A stretch of 64,000 bases of DNA, from assembly GCF_001431405.1 (NCBI RefSeq), contig NZ_LDJL01000009.1, positions 62,001 through 126,000 of the forward strand. Direction: 5' to 3'. Under the pieces are notes generated by a model, which worked only from the letters and a program-made list of their open reading frames with translations, was not told the DNA's origin and searched no databases. Below are positions 55,736 through 64,000 of the stretch, in pieces. Both the position numbers and the translations under genes were made by a program. The DNA comes from Pseudoxanthomonas dokdonensis. GTDB taxonomy: Bacteria > Pseudomonadota > Gammaproteobacteria > Xanthomonadales > Xanthomonadaceae. Within the stretch, counting starts at the first letter, position 1. Each line of letters begins with the position of its first letter.

Positions 55736-57430
55736 TCAGCTCTGCAGGCGAGCCATCAGTGCGGCATGGTCCAGGTTCTCCGATTCACTGCCGCTGCGCG
55801 AACGGTATTCGTAGGTGCCGGCAGCCAGTCCACGCTCGGACACCACCACTCGATGAGGGATGCCGAGCAGCTCGATGTCGGCGAACATCGCCCCCGGACG
55901 CAGTCCGCGGTCATCCAGTACCGCGTCCCAGCCAGCCTGCTGCAACTGCTCGAGCAGGGCCACGGCGGCATCGTTGACCGAGGCGTCGTTCTTCGGATTG
56001 ATCACGCAGACCGCGACCTGCCAGGGTGCCATCGGCAGCGGCCAGACGATGCCGTTGTCATCGTGATTCTGCTCGATCGCGGCGGCGACAATCCGCGACA
56101 CGCCGATGCCGTAGCAGCCCATCGCCAGGGTCGCGGACTTGCCGTTCTCGTCGAGAACGGTGGCGTCCATCGCCTGTGCGTACTTGCGACCGAGCTGGAA
56201 GATGTGGCCGACCTCGATGCCGCGCGCGAGACGGATTTCGCCACCGTCACGCGCCTTGTCGCCGGCGACCACGTTGCGGATGTCGGCGACCTCGTCCGGT
56301 TCCGGCAGATCACGGCCCCAGTTGACGCCGGTCAGGTGGAAGCCGGCTTCGTTGGCACCGACGACGAAGTCGGCCATCGCCGCGACTTCACGATCAGCGA
56401 TCACCCGGATTGGCCGCCGCGGCTGCAACGGCCCGAGGAAACCCGGGACGCAACCGAGGTGTTCCTCGATTTCCGCTTCGCTGGCCATGCGGTGTTCGGC
56501 CAGCCCACTGACCTTGCGCAGCTTGATTTCGTTCAGCGCATGGTCGCCACGCACCAGTACCAGCACGAAGCCCTCGTTGCCGACGACCGCGATCGACTTG
56601 ACCGTGTGCGCCAGCGGGATGTCCAGCAGCGCGGCCACGTCCTCGCAGGTCTTCTGCACCGGGGTGGCGACCTTCTTCATGGTCTGGCTGGCGGCGGCAC
56701 GCGGTGCCGGCTCAACGGCCTGCGCGGCTTCGACATTGGCCGCGTAATCGGAGGCGGTCGAGAACGCGATCGCGTCCTCGCCCGAGTCGGCCAGCACGTG
56801 GAATTCCTGCGAGGCATCGCCACCGATGGCACCCGAGTCGGCCAGTACCGCACGGAACTGCAGCCCCAGGCGGGTGAAAATACGCGAGTAGGCCGCATGC
56901 ATGTTGCGGTATTCGCGCTCCAGATCCTCATCGCTGAGATGGAACGAATAGGCGTCCTTCATCAGGAACTCGCGCGCCCGCATCACCCCGAAGCGTGGCC
57001 GGATTTCATCGCGGAACTTGGTCTGCACCTGGTAGAAGTTGACCGGCAGCTGCTTGTAGCTGACCAGTTCCTGGCGGGCGAAGTCGGTGATGACTTCCTC
57101 GGCAGTCGGCGCGTAACAGAATTCCTGCTCCTTGCGGTCCTTCAGCTTCAGCAGCTGACCGCCGAACTTCTGCCAGCGGCCGGTTTCTTCCCACAGATCG
57201 CGCGGCTGGATGGTCGGCATCAGCAGTTCGACGGCACCGGCGCGGTTCATTTCCTCGCGCACCACCGCCTCGACCTTGCGCAACACCCGCAGGCCCAGCG
57301 GTGACCAGGTGTACAGGCCCGATGCCAGTTTGCGGATCATGCCGGTGCGCAGCATCAGCCGGTGGCTGATCAGCTCGGCGTCGGACGGGGTTTCCTTGGT
57401 GGTGCGGAGGTGGAATTGCGATAGTCGCAT
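55736..57430 (-). CDS. proS: Prolyl-tRNA synthetase
   Basis: A 564-aa class II aminoacyl-tRNA synthetase of the bacterial type. Motif 1 region [27 protein letters not shown] is followed by motif 2 ([25 protein letters not shown]), an inserted editing domain (about 225-405) and motif 3 ([10 protein letters not shown]), then the anticodon-binding domain. The presence of the insertion domain implies Ala-tRNA(Pro) editing. It is a single gene with its own terminator. Confidence 0.96.
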   Translation of the reverse strand: MRLSQFHLRTTKETPSDAELISHRLMLRTGMIRKLASGLYTWSPLGLRVLRKVEAVVREEMNRAGAVELLMPTIQPRDLWEETGRWQKFGGQLLKLKDRKEQEFCYAPTAEEVITDFARQELVSYKQLPVNFYQVQTKFRDEIRPRFGVMRAREFLMKDAYSFHLSDEDLEREYRNMHAAYSRIFTRLGLQFRAVLADSGAIGGDASQEFHVLADSGEDAIAFSTASDYAANVEAAQAVEPAPRAAASQTMKKVATPVQKTCEDVAALLDIPLAHTVKSIAVVGNEGFVLVLVRGDHALNEIKLRKVSGLAEHRMASEAEIEEHLGCVPGFLGPLQPRRPIRVIADREVAAMADFVVGANEAGFHLTGVNWGRDLPEPDEVADIRNVVAGDKARDGGEIRLARGIEVGHIFQLGRKYAQAMDATVLDENGKSATLAMGCYGIGVSRIVAAAIEQNHDDNGIVWPLPMAPWQVAVCVINPKNDASVNDAAVALLEQLQQAGWDAVLDDRGLRPGAMFADIELLGIPHRVVVSERGLAAGTYEYRSRSGSESENLDHAALMARLQS

Positions 57431-57557
57431 CGTGCGGGGTCACGTCAGGCGGAAACGACTATTTTGCCAGCCTTCGCCGCTGAATGTGGCGTTGTGAATG
57501 ATGCGTTGCGGCAGGCGATGGCGGCAAACGCCTGCCGGGCCAGAGCCGCAGGGGGCG

Positions 57558-58004
57558 TCAGGTACCGACGCCGGTGCCGGCCGGAGCGACTGGCGTGCAA
57601 TAGGCCTTGACCGCGGCGGCGGCCAGATCCTTCTGGTTCTGGCGCTCGGTTTCGTCCAGGACCTTGCCGGGAGTGCCGTCGGCGTTGGACTGGCGCACGC
57701 TGTCGTTGCTGTTGAGCAGGCTCAGGTTGAGCTTGGCGGTGGTGCATTGCGGGTTTTCCACCGGGGTGCCGACAGCATCGGCGCTGGCCAGCGGCTCGCC
57801 ACGGTTGTCGATACGACGATCCTTGAAATTCTGCCCGGCCGGCGGCTTGTCCGAGTAATGGGTAACGCCCTTGGCGTCCTTCCACTGGTACACCTGCCCG
57901 GCAACCGCCGGCGCGCAGGTGCTGGCAAGACCGGCGGCGACCAGCCCGGCGAGGGCAACGCCGCGCAGCCACGGGCGGGCGCGCAGGGAACGGGTAGGAC
58001 GCAT
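57558..58004 (-). CDS. DUF4124 domain exported protein
   Basis: A 148-aa protein with a signal peptide (about 1-36, ending APAVAG) and a DUF4124 motif VYQWKDAKGVTHYSDKPPAG. Two Cys remain in the mature part, probably forming a disulfide. GGAG seven bases upstream supports the ATG at 58004 over one at 58064. The family is widespread in the periplasm of Proteobacteria; its function is unknown. Confidence 0.85.
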   Translation of the reverse strand: MRPTRSLRARPWLRGVALAGLVAAGLASTCAPAVAGQVYQWKDAKGVTHYSDKPPAGQNFKDRRIDNRGEPLASADAVGTPVENPQCTTAKLNLSLLNSNDSVRQSNADGTPGKVLDETERQNQKDLAAAAVKAYCTPVAPAGTGVGT

Positions 58005-58099
58005 GGGCAGCTCCGGTCGGCAAGGGCAAAACGTGATTCCAGCACCCCGCGCCGCGACTGGCAAGTCAGGACTGCGGTGGCTGGGCTAAACTGCGACCC

Positions 58100-58876
58100 A
58101 TGAACCAGATCCCGCCGCCGCCGCGCCACCGCAGCATCTATCTGCTGCCCAACCTGTTCACCACCGCGGGCCTGTTTTCAGGTTTCTACGCCATCATCGC
58201 CGCCGCCAACGGGCATTTCGCCCAGGCCGCGATCGCGGTGTTCGTGGCCGGGGTGATGGACGGCATCGACGGCCGGGTCGCGCGGCTGACCGGCACCAGC
58301 AGCGAATTCGGTGTCCAGTACGACTCGCTGGCCGATCTGGTCAGCTTTGGCCTGGCACCGGCACTGGTGATGTACCACTGGTCATTGTCGGCGCTCAAGT
58401 TCGACAGCGTGGTGATAGGGCGGATGGGCTGGACCGTGGCCTTTCTGTATGTCGCCTGCGCGGCGCTGCGGCTGGCGCGCTTCAATACCCAGGTAGGCTC
58501 GGTCGATAAACGCTGGTTCATCGGTCTGGCCAGCCCGGCCGCGGCCGGGCTGATGATGTCGTTCGTATGGGCTTTTGCTGATGGCTCGCTGGGCTGGAGC
58601 GGTGAGGAACTGCGCTACGTGGCGTTGCTGGTCACCGCAGTGGCGGCGTTGCTGATGGTCAGCCGGATACGCTTCTGGAGTTTCAAGGGCAGCGGTGAAG
58701 GGGGCGCGCGCGCGGACCGGATTCCATTCGTCGCGTTGATCCTGGTGGCGGTGGTGCTGGCGGTGCTGTTTACCGATCCGCCGCGGGTGTTGTTCGTGAT
58801 TGGCGCGACCTACGCGCTGTCCGGGCCGGCGATGTGGGCGTGGCAACGCGTCCGCCAGCGTAGCGGCGACGCATGA
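58100..58876 (+). CDS. pssA: CDP-diacylglycerol-serine O-phosphatidyltransferase
   Basis: A 258-aa inner-membrane enzyme that makes phosphatidylserine, precursor of phosphatidylethanolamine. The CDP-alcohol phosphotransferase motif is complete, with Asp54, Asp57, Asp75 and Asp79 in MDGIDGRVARL and YDSLADLVSF. About seven hydrophobic segments follow. It is the subtype I-like membrane form, not the E. coli PLD-like form. Its stop overlaps the next start (ATGA). Confidence 0.93.
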   Translation: MNQIPPPPRHRSIYLLPNLFTTAGLFSGFYAIIAAANGHFAQAAIAVFVAGVMDGIDGRVARLTGTSSEFGVQYDSLADLVSFGLAPALVMYHWSLSALKFDSVVIGRMGWTVAFLYVACAALRLARFNTQVGSVDKRWFIGLASPAAAGLMMSFVWAFADGSLGWSGEELRYVALLVTAVAALLMVSRIRFWSFKGSGEGGARADRIPFVALILVAVVLAVLFTDPPRVLFVIGATYALSGPAMWAWQRVRQRSGDA

Positions 58877-59337
58877 CTGGCAACGACGACCAGGCATTAT
58901 GGTCGGCGCAGCAGTACCAATGGCTGTCGGCGCTGGGCCATACGATCTATCTGCGTGCCGACGAAGCAGCGCTGGCTGAGCCAGCTGATGATGCGGTTGC
59001 CGTCGATGATTCAGTGGTGTTGACCGGTCACGACGTCAGCGCGCCCAGGTTGCAGCCCCGATCCGAACCGCCAGCCGACAGGTCGAGCCGCAGCCGGCCC
59101 GCGCCCGAGCCAGCGCCGCAGACGCGGCGACCGTCGCCGCCTGCGCGGCGCAGCAGCGGCTTGCCTGACCGCCTGCATATCGCGCTGGTGCGTGCATCGG
59201 GCTGCAATCCCAATGCACCGGGTGCCGAAGCGATCTTCGCGCAGTGGCCCAGCAGCGCTGAACTGCGTGGAAATCCGGCGGCCAAACGTGCGTTGTGGCC
59301 GACCCTGCGTGCGCTGCGCAAGGCTTCGCAATCGTGA
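58873..59337 (+). CDS. holD: Probable DNA polymerase III psi subunit (HolD-like)
   Basis: A 154-aa protein. The N-terminus QYQWLSALGHTIYLR resembles the E. coli psi segment RDWQLQQLGITQW that contacts the clamp-loader collar, and the C-terminus SSAELRGNPAAKRALWPTL resembles the psi end LTDLRANPTARAALW. The middle (about 45-100) is low-complexity Pro/Arg/Ser. The location directly before rimI is the same as in E. coli and pseudomonads. No classical catalytic residues are expected. Partner chi (HolC) is encoded at 62.9 kb. Confidence 0.7.
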   Translation: MTGNDDQALWSAQQYQWLSALGHTIYLRADEAALAEPADDAVAVDDSVVLTGHDVSAPRLQPRSEPPADRSSRSRPAPEPAPQTRRPSPPARRSSGLPDRLHIALVRASGCNPNAPGAEAIFAQWPSSAELRGNPAAKRALWPTLRALRKASQS

Positions 59338-59846
59338 GCGCACTGCCTGGCGAACCGGGCCAGCTGCCGTCGGCCATCGAATTGCGGCCATTGCGCGAGA
59401 GCGACCTGGACGCAGTGATGGCGATCGAATTGCGCGCCTATCCGTTTCCGTGGACGCGTGGCATTTTCCGTGACTGCCTGAAAGCCGGCTATCCGTCGTG
59501 GGCGCTGCTGGAGCACGGCCTGTTGATCGGTTACGGCCTGATCAGCGTGGCCGCCGACGAGGCGCACATCCTCAATGTCTGCGTGGCGCCCGAAAGGCAG
59601 GGGCGCGGCCTGGGACGACAGCTGCTGCGTGCGCTGGTGCAGCTGGCGCGCGAACACCGGGCGGGGCGGGTATTCCTCGAAGTCCGGCCATCAAACCCGG
59701 GCGCGATCACCCTGTACCACAGCGAAGGATTCAACGAAATCGGCCGCCGTCCGCGCTATTACCCGTCGCATGACGGCCGCGAGGACGCACTGGTGATGGC
59801 GATCGAACTGGTGGCCGGGGATATCGATCGGATGCCTGCACTGTAG
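59334..59846 (+). CDS. rimI: Ribosomal-protein S18-alanine N-acetyltransferase
   Basis: A 170-aa GNAT enzyme. The RimI pattern is clear: MAIELRAYPFPWTRGIFRDCL, ILNVCVAPERQGRGLGRQLL and LEVRPSNPGAITLYHSEGFNEIGRRPRYY. It acetylates the N-terminal Ala of ribosomal protein S18. The start is a GTG overlapping the holD stop (GTGA). The protein has about 15 extra residues at each end relative to E. coli. The gene is third in pssA-holD-rimI. Confidence 0.9.
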   Translation: MSALPGEPGQLPSAIELRPLRESDLDAVMAIELRAYPFPWTRGIFRDCLKAGYPSWALLEHGLLIGYGLISVAADEAHILNVCVAPERQGRGLGRQLLRALVQLAREHRAGRVFLEVRPSNPGAITLYHSEGFNEIGRRPRYYPSHDGREDALVMAIELVAGDIDRMPAL

Positions 59847-59921
59847 CGGGCTTCAGGTCTGCGCCGCTGCCGGGATGCGGGAGTCAACGGCCGCCATCCC
59901 GTCGATGGCGACCCAATCGAT

Positions 59922-62786
59922 TCAAAGCTTGTTGCGTTGTTCGCGCAGGCCGCTCAACTGGCGGGTCCAGTCCTGCAGGCGGGCGCGTTCCTGTTCGACC
60001 ACGGCCGCCGGCGCGTTGGCGACGAAGGTGTCGTTGGACAGCTTGCCGTTGCACTTGCCGATTTCGCCTTCCACCCGCTTGATCTCCTTGTCCAGGCGCA
60101 CGCGCTCGGCTTCCAGATCGACCAGTCCGTGCAGTGGCACCAGCAGTTCCAGATCGCCGACCACCGCTGCCGCCGAGGCGGGCGCATCGGTGCCGGCCGG
60201 CAGCCATTGCATGCTGTCCAGCTTGAGCAGGAAGCCCAGCTGCGAGGCAAACCGCTGGGTGCGCAGGCGGTCGCTTTCGTCACCGGCCTGCAGCAGCAAG
60301 CTGATGCTCTTGGCCGGTGGCACGTTCAATTCGCTGCGCACACGGCGCAACGCGGAGATGATCCGCTTCAGCCATTCGATGTCGGTCTCGGCATCGGCAT
60401 AGCCGGCCACGGCGAAATCCTCGGCGCTGGGGTAGGCACGCTGCGAGATCGTCGCGGCATCAATGCCCAGTCGCGGTGCGACCTGTTGCCACAGTTCCTC
60501 GGTGACGAACGGAGTCAGCGGATGCAGCAACCGTAGCAGCGCCTCCAGTACATACAGCAGGGTGTGGCGGGTGCTGTCGGCGGCCTGTGCGTCGTCGCCA
60601 TTGAGCGCCGGTTTGGCCAGCTCCAGGAACCAGTCGCAGAACTCGTTCCAGATGAATTCGTACAACGATTGCGCCAGCAGGTCGAAGCGATAGTTGGCGA
60701 AGTGGGTCTGTGCGTCGGCGCTGGCCTTGGCCAGGCGGGCGAGGATCCAGCGCTCGGCATCGGTCAATGCCGGCGGCAACGCCGGTTGCCCGGTGGCCGC
60801 ATCGATGCGGACATCGGCGGTGTTCATCAGCACGAAGCGGGTGGCATTCCACAGTTTGTTGCAGAAGTTCTTGTAACCCTCGGCACGACTCATGTCGAAC
60901 TTGATGTCGCGGCCATGGGTGGCCAGTGCGGCGATGGTGAAGCGCAGCGCGTCGGCGCCATGGGCGATGATGCCGTCGGGGAATTCCCTGCGCGTGGCTT
61001 TCTCGATTTTCTCGGCCATTTTCGGCTGCATCAGGCCGCTGGTGCGCTTGGCCACCAGTTGTTCCAGGCTGATGCCGTCGATGATGTCCAGCGGGTCCAG
61101 CACATTGCCCTTGGACTTGGACATCTTCTGTCCGTCCTTGTCTCGGATCAGGCCGGTGATGTAGACGTCCTTGAACGGGACCTGGCCGGTGAAGTGGTCG
61201 CTCATCATGATCATCCGCGCCACCCAGAAGAAGATGATGTCGAAGCCGGTGACCAGCACGCTGCTCGGCAGGTAACGATCGAAACCGCGTTGCGCCATCA
61301 GCGCCGGGTTCGGCCAGCCTTGGGTACTGAACGGCCAGAGCGCGGAGGAGAACCAGGTTTCCAGCACGTCGCTGTCGCGATCGGCTTCGCTGAGTTCGCC
61401 GTGGTAACCGGCCGCGCGCGCCTTGGCCTGCGCTTCTTCCAGACTGCGCCCGACATAGGGTTTGCCGTCGCTGCCGAACCAGGCCGGGATGCGGTGGCCC
61501 CACCACATCTGCCGGCTGACGCACCAGTCCTGCAGATTTTCCATCCAGTGGCGATAGGTGTTGATCCAGTTGTTGGGGACGAAGCGGACATCGCCATCGT
61601 TGGCCAGCTGCAGGCCGCGTTCGCCCAGGGTGTCCATTTTCACGAACCACTGCTCGGTCAGATACGGCTCGATAATCTGGCCGGTACGGTCGCCCTTGGG
61701 CACCTGCAGCTTGTGCGGCCTGGTCTCGACCAGCAGGCCTGCTTCTTCCAGATCCGCCAGCATCACTTTGCGCGCTTCGAAGCGATCCAGGCCACGGTAT
61801 TTTTCCGGCGCCAGCTCGTTGATGGCCGCTTGCGGGGTCAGGATATTGATCAGCGGCAGCTGGTGTCGCATGCCGACCTGGTAATCATTGAAATCGTGCG
61901 CAGGGGTGATCTTGACCACGCCGGTGCCGAATTCACGCTCGACGTAAGTATCCGCGATGATCGGGATTTGGCGATCGGTCAGTGGCAGGTTGACGGTCTT
62001 GCCAATCAGCTGCGCGTAGCGCGGATCGTCCGGGTGGACCGCAACCGCGGCGTCGCCGAGCAGGGTTTCCGGGCGGGTGGTGGCGACGATGAGGTAATTG
62101 CGATTCTCACGCAGCACTTCGTTGCCGTCGCCATCGTGTTCGACGTGTTCGTAGCCGCTGCCATCGGCCAACGGATAGGCGATCGACCACAGGAAACCAT
62201 CCTGCTCGACATTTTCCACTTCCAGATCGGAAATGGCGGTTTTCAGCACCGGATCCCAGTTGACCAGGCGCTGGCCGCGATAGATCAGGCCTTCCTCATG
62301 CAGGCGCACGAACGCTTCGATGACCGCTTCGGCGGCCATCGGATCCATGGTGAACACACTGCGTGACCAGTCACCGGAGGTACCGAGGCGGCGCATCTGC
62401 TTTTCGATGGTGTCGCCGGATTTTTCTTTCCACGCCCAGACTTTCTCGATGAAGCCGTCGCGGCCCAGCGAGTCGCGGGTTTCACCGTTGCCTTCCAGCG
62501 CCAGGTTGCGGCTGACCACCATCTCGGTGGCGATGCCGGCGTGGTCGCTACCCATCTGCCACAACGTGTCGTAACCGAGCATGCGGTGATAGCGCACCAG
62601 TGCGTCCATCAGCGTGTGCTGGAATGCATGGCCCATGTGCAGGGTGCCGGTCACATTCGGCGGCGGCAACAGCACGGTATACGGCTGGCCGCTGCCGCTC
62701 GGCTTGAAGTAGCCGGCCTGCTCCCACTGCGCGTAGAGCCGGGTTTCGAAGGATTTGGGTTCGTAACTGGGGGCGAGATCGGTCAT
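59922..62786 (-). CDS. valS: Valyl-tRNA synthetase
   Basis: A 954-aa class I synthetase. The HIGH-type motif TLHMGH is at 48-53 and KMSKSKG near 553-559; a CP1 editing domain lies between, and the C-terminal coiled coil (about 885-950, with [20 protein letters not shown]) is typical of ValS. It precedes holC and reads away from rimI. Confidence 0.97.
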   Translation of the reverse strand: MTDLAPSYEPKSFETRLYAQWEQAGYFKPSGSGQPYTVLLPPPNVTGTLHMGHAFQHTLMDALVRYHRMLGYDTLWQMGSDHAGIATEMVVSRNLALEGNGETRDSLGRDGFIEKVWAWKEKSGDTIEKQMRRLGTSGDWSRSVFTMDPMAAEAVIEAFVRLHEEGLIYRGQRLVNWDPVLKTAISDLEVENVEQDGFLWSIAYPLADGSGYEHVEHDGDGNEVLRENRNYLIVATTRPETLLGDAAVAVHPDDPRYAQLIGKTVNLPLTDRQIPIIADTYVEREFGTGVVKITPAHDFNDYQVGMRHQLPLINILTPQAAINELAPEKYRGLDRFEARKVMLADLEEAGLLVETRPHKLQVPKGDRTGQIIEPYLTEQWFVKMDTLGERGLQLANDGDVRFVPNNWINTYRHWMENLQDWCVSRQMWWGHRIPAWFGSDGKPYVGRSLEEAQAKARAAGYHGELSEADRDSDVLETWFSSALWPFSTQGWPNPALMAQRGFDRYLPSSVLVTGFDIIFFWVARMIMMSDHFTGQVPFKDVYITGLIRDKDGQKMSKSKGNVLDPLDIIDGISLEQLVAKRTSGLMQPKMAEKIEKATRREFPDGIIAHGADALRFTIAALATHGRDIKFDMSRAEGYKNFCNKLWNATRFVLMNTADVRIDAATGQPALPPALTDAERWILARLAKASADAQTHFANYRFDLLAQSLYEFIWNEFCDWFLELAKPALNGDDAQAADSTRHTLLYVLEALLRLLHPLTPFVTEELWQQVAPRLGIDAATISQRAYPSAEDFAVAGYADAETDIEWLKRIISALRRVRSELNVPPAKSISLLLQAGDESDRLRTQRFASQLGFLLKLDSMQWLPAGTDAPASAAAVVGDLELLVPLHGLVDLEAERVRLDKEIKRVEGEIGKCNGKLSNDTFVANAPAAVVEQERARLQDWTRQLSGLREQRNKL

Positions 62787-62915
62787 GTGCCAGGTGTAAA
62801 TCGAAAGAGGGAATCGCGGAATCTTCCGACGCCGGAAGACGTGCCGAAACGGGGTCCGGGCGCCGCTGCCGCGACGCTCGTCGCCATGGCTCCCGTTGCA
62901 GGGAGCGCAACAACG

Positions 62916-63341
62916 CTACATGTCGTGCTTGTTTACTTCAAAACCACTGGCCTTGTACTGCTTCCAGCGCTCGCGCAGTGGACCGCGCGCCGACTCGTCG
63001 GCCGGCACCACTTCCAGTACCCGCTCGCAGGCGCCGGCAAAGGCTTCGTCGCGCAGGTTGATGACCAGCGCCCGTGCAGGCACGTCGACCTGCGGCGGCG
63101 CGATCAGCACCGGGGTCAACTCGTCTTCCTCGTCGGTACCGGCGACCTGGTGCGGCACGTAGGCGTCGTCATCGAACGCCCACAACAGCTCGTCCAGCTC
63201 CTCGGCCTGGGCGTCGTCGCGGACCAGGATCAGCGTCCACAGGCCGGCGTCGTAGGACTTGCGCGCCAGCTCGCAGACCAGGCGCAAGGGTTCGCCGAGG
63301 AAGCGCGGCTTGGCAATCAGGTAGAAATCAGCTCTGGGCAT
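62916..63341 (-). CDS. holC: DNA polymerase III chi subunit
   Basis: A 141-aa chi subunit, which binds SSB and psi. The N-terminal PRADFYLIAKPRF and the central LWAFDDDAYVPHQVAG with LIAPPQVDVPARALVINLRDE are the HolC pattern. The ATG at 63341 is preferred to a TTG at 63350. It lies between pepA and valS, as in most gammaproteobacteria. Confidence 0.92.
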   Translation of the reverse strand: MPRADFYLIAKPRFLGEPLRLVCELARKSYDAGLWTLILVRDDAQAEELDELLWAFDDDAYVPHQVAGTDEEDELTPVLIAPPQVDVPARALVINLRDEAFAGACERVLEVVPADESARGPLRERWKQYKASGFEVNKHDM

Positions 63342-63420
63342 CGGATTCAACCTGCACCGGCGCAGCGGGCGCGGAAGCGGAAAAAAGCCACCCGACCGCT
63401 GCGTCCCGGCATGTCGTGGA

Positions 63421-64000
<580 letters not shown>

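Noticed and set aside
55601-57304. 567-codon frame on the plus strand opposite proS
   Set aside because: ProS has motifs 1-3 and the editing domain; the opposite frame is an antisense artefact.
60564-62366. 600-codon open frame on the plus strand opposite valS
   Set aside because: ValS is complete with both signature motifs on the other strand; the plus-strand product is low-complexity and matches nothing.

Overview
The window reads as a chromosomal segment of a high-G+C gammaproteobacterium of the Xanthomonadaceae (Lysobacteraceae). The evidence is a Clp-type CRP regulator, the xanA/xanB pair, the 3-oxoacid CoA-transferase pair, the rplM-rpsI block, and above all a surface-polysaccharide island bounded by metB and etfA, the known variable lps locus of Xanthomonas. 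I cannot name the genus.

Layout. 1-7.4 kb: end of an unknown gene, trpG-trpD-trpC with a HAD phosphatase, a GNAT and zinc-ribbon pair, a TauE/SafE exporter, clp, and divergent speD. 7.4-15.6 kb: a guanidine-II riboswitch with terminator ahead of sugE/gdx, coq7, rplM-rpsI, tRNA-Gln(CTG), a 2OG-Fe oxygenase, fahA-maiA of tyrosine breakdown, pilU, two DUF4398-type envelope proteins, and a structured leader in front of a YdcH-family gene. 15.7-18.4 kb: cbs and metB, a reverse transsulfuration pair.

18.4-34.5 kb is the island, with lower G+C and different codon use. It holds a GT4 enzyme, Wzm/Wzt export ABC transporter, an FkbM methyltransferase with a coiled coil, a 972-aa two-domain glycosyltransferase, Gmd and an Rmd-like reductase (GDP-mannose to GDP-D-rhamnose), and a polytopic GT-C-like protein. 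On the other strand lie a polyprenyl-phosphate GT2, manC and manB. Together they fit an ABC-transporter-dependent, probably D-rhamnose-containing O-antigen that is capped in the cytoplasm and perhaps decorated in the periplasm.

34.6-41.2 kb: etfA/etfB, an ATP-grasp enzyme, CoA-transferase A and B, and a metzincin-like lipoprotein with FG-GAP/VCBS repeats. 41.2-42.1 kb is IS3-family debris. 42.1-47.1 kb is a second glycan cluster (flippase-like protein, methyltransferase, GT4, and a WbsX/RgpF double-domain protein) lying directly against the ETF-ubiquinone oxidoreductase gene.

47.1-64 kb: ETF-QO, an AlkB-like oxygenase, an EamA-MlaE-MlaF-MlaD-lipoprotein operon for lipid trafficking, a ThrE-like exporter, an H-NS-like protein, proS, a DUF4124 protein, pssA, a probable cryptic holD (Pol III psi) and rimI, then valS, holC (chi) and the C-terminal part of pepA.

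The most interesting signals are the guanidine-II riboswitch whose second hairpin overlaps an intrinsic terminator, the leader with a sigma-54-like promoter, small ORF and terminator before the YdcH gene, the FkbM/coiled-coil protein as a possible O-chain terminator and ruler, and the divergent psi-subunit gene.
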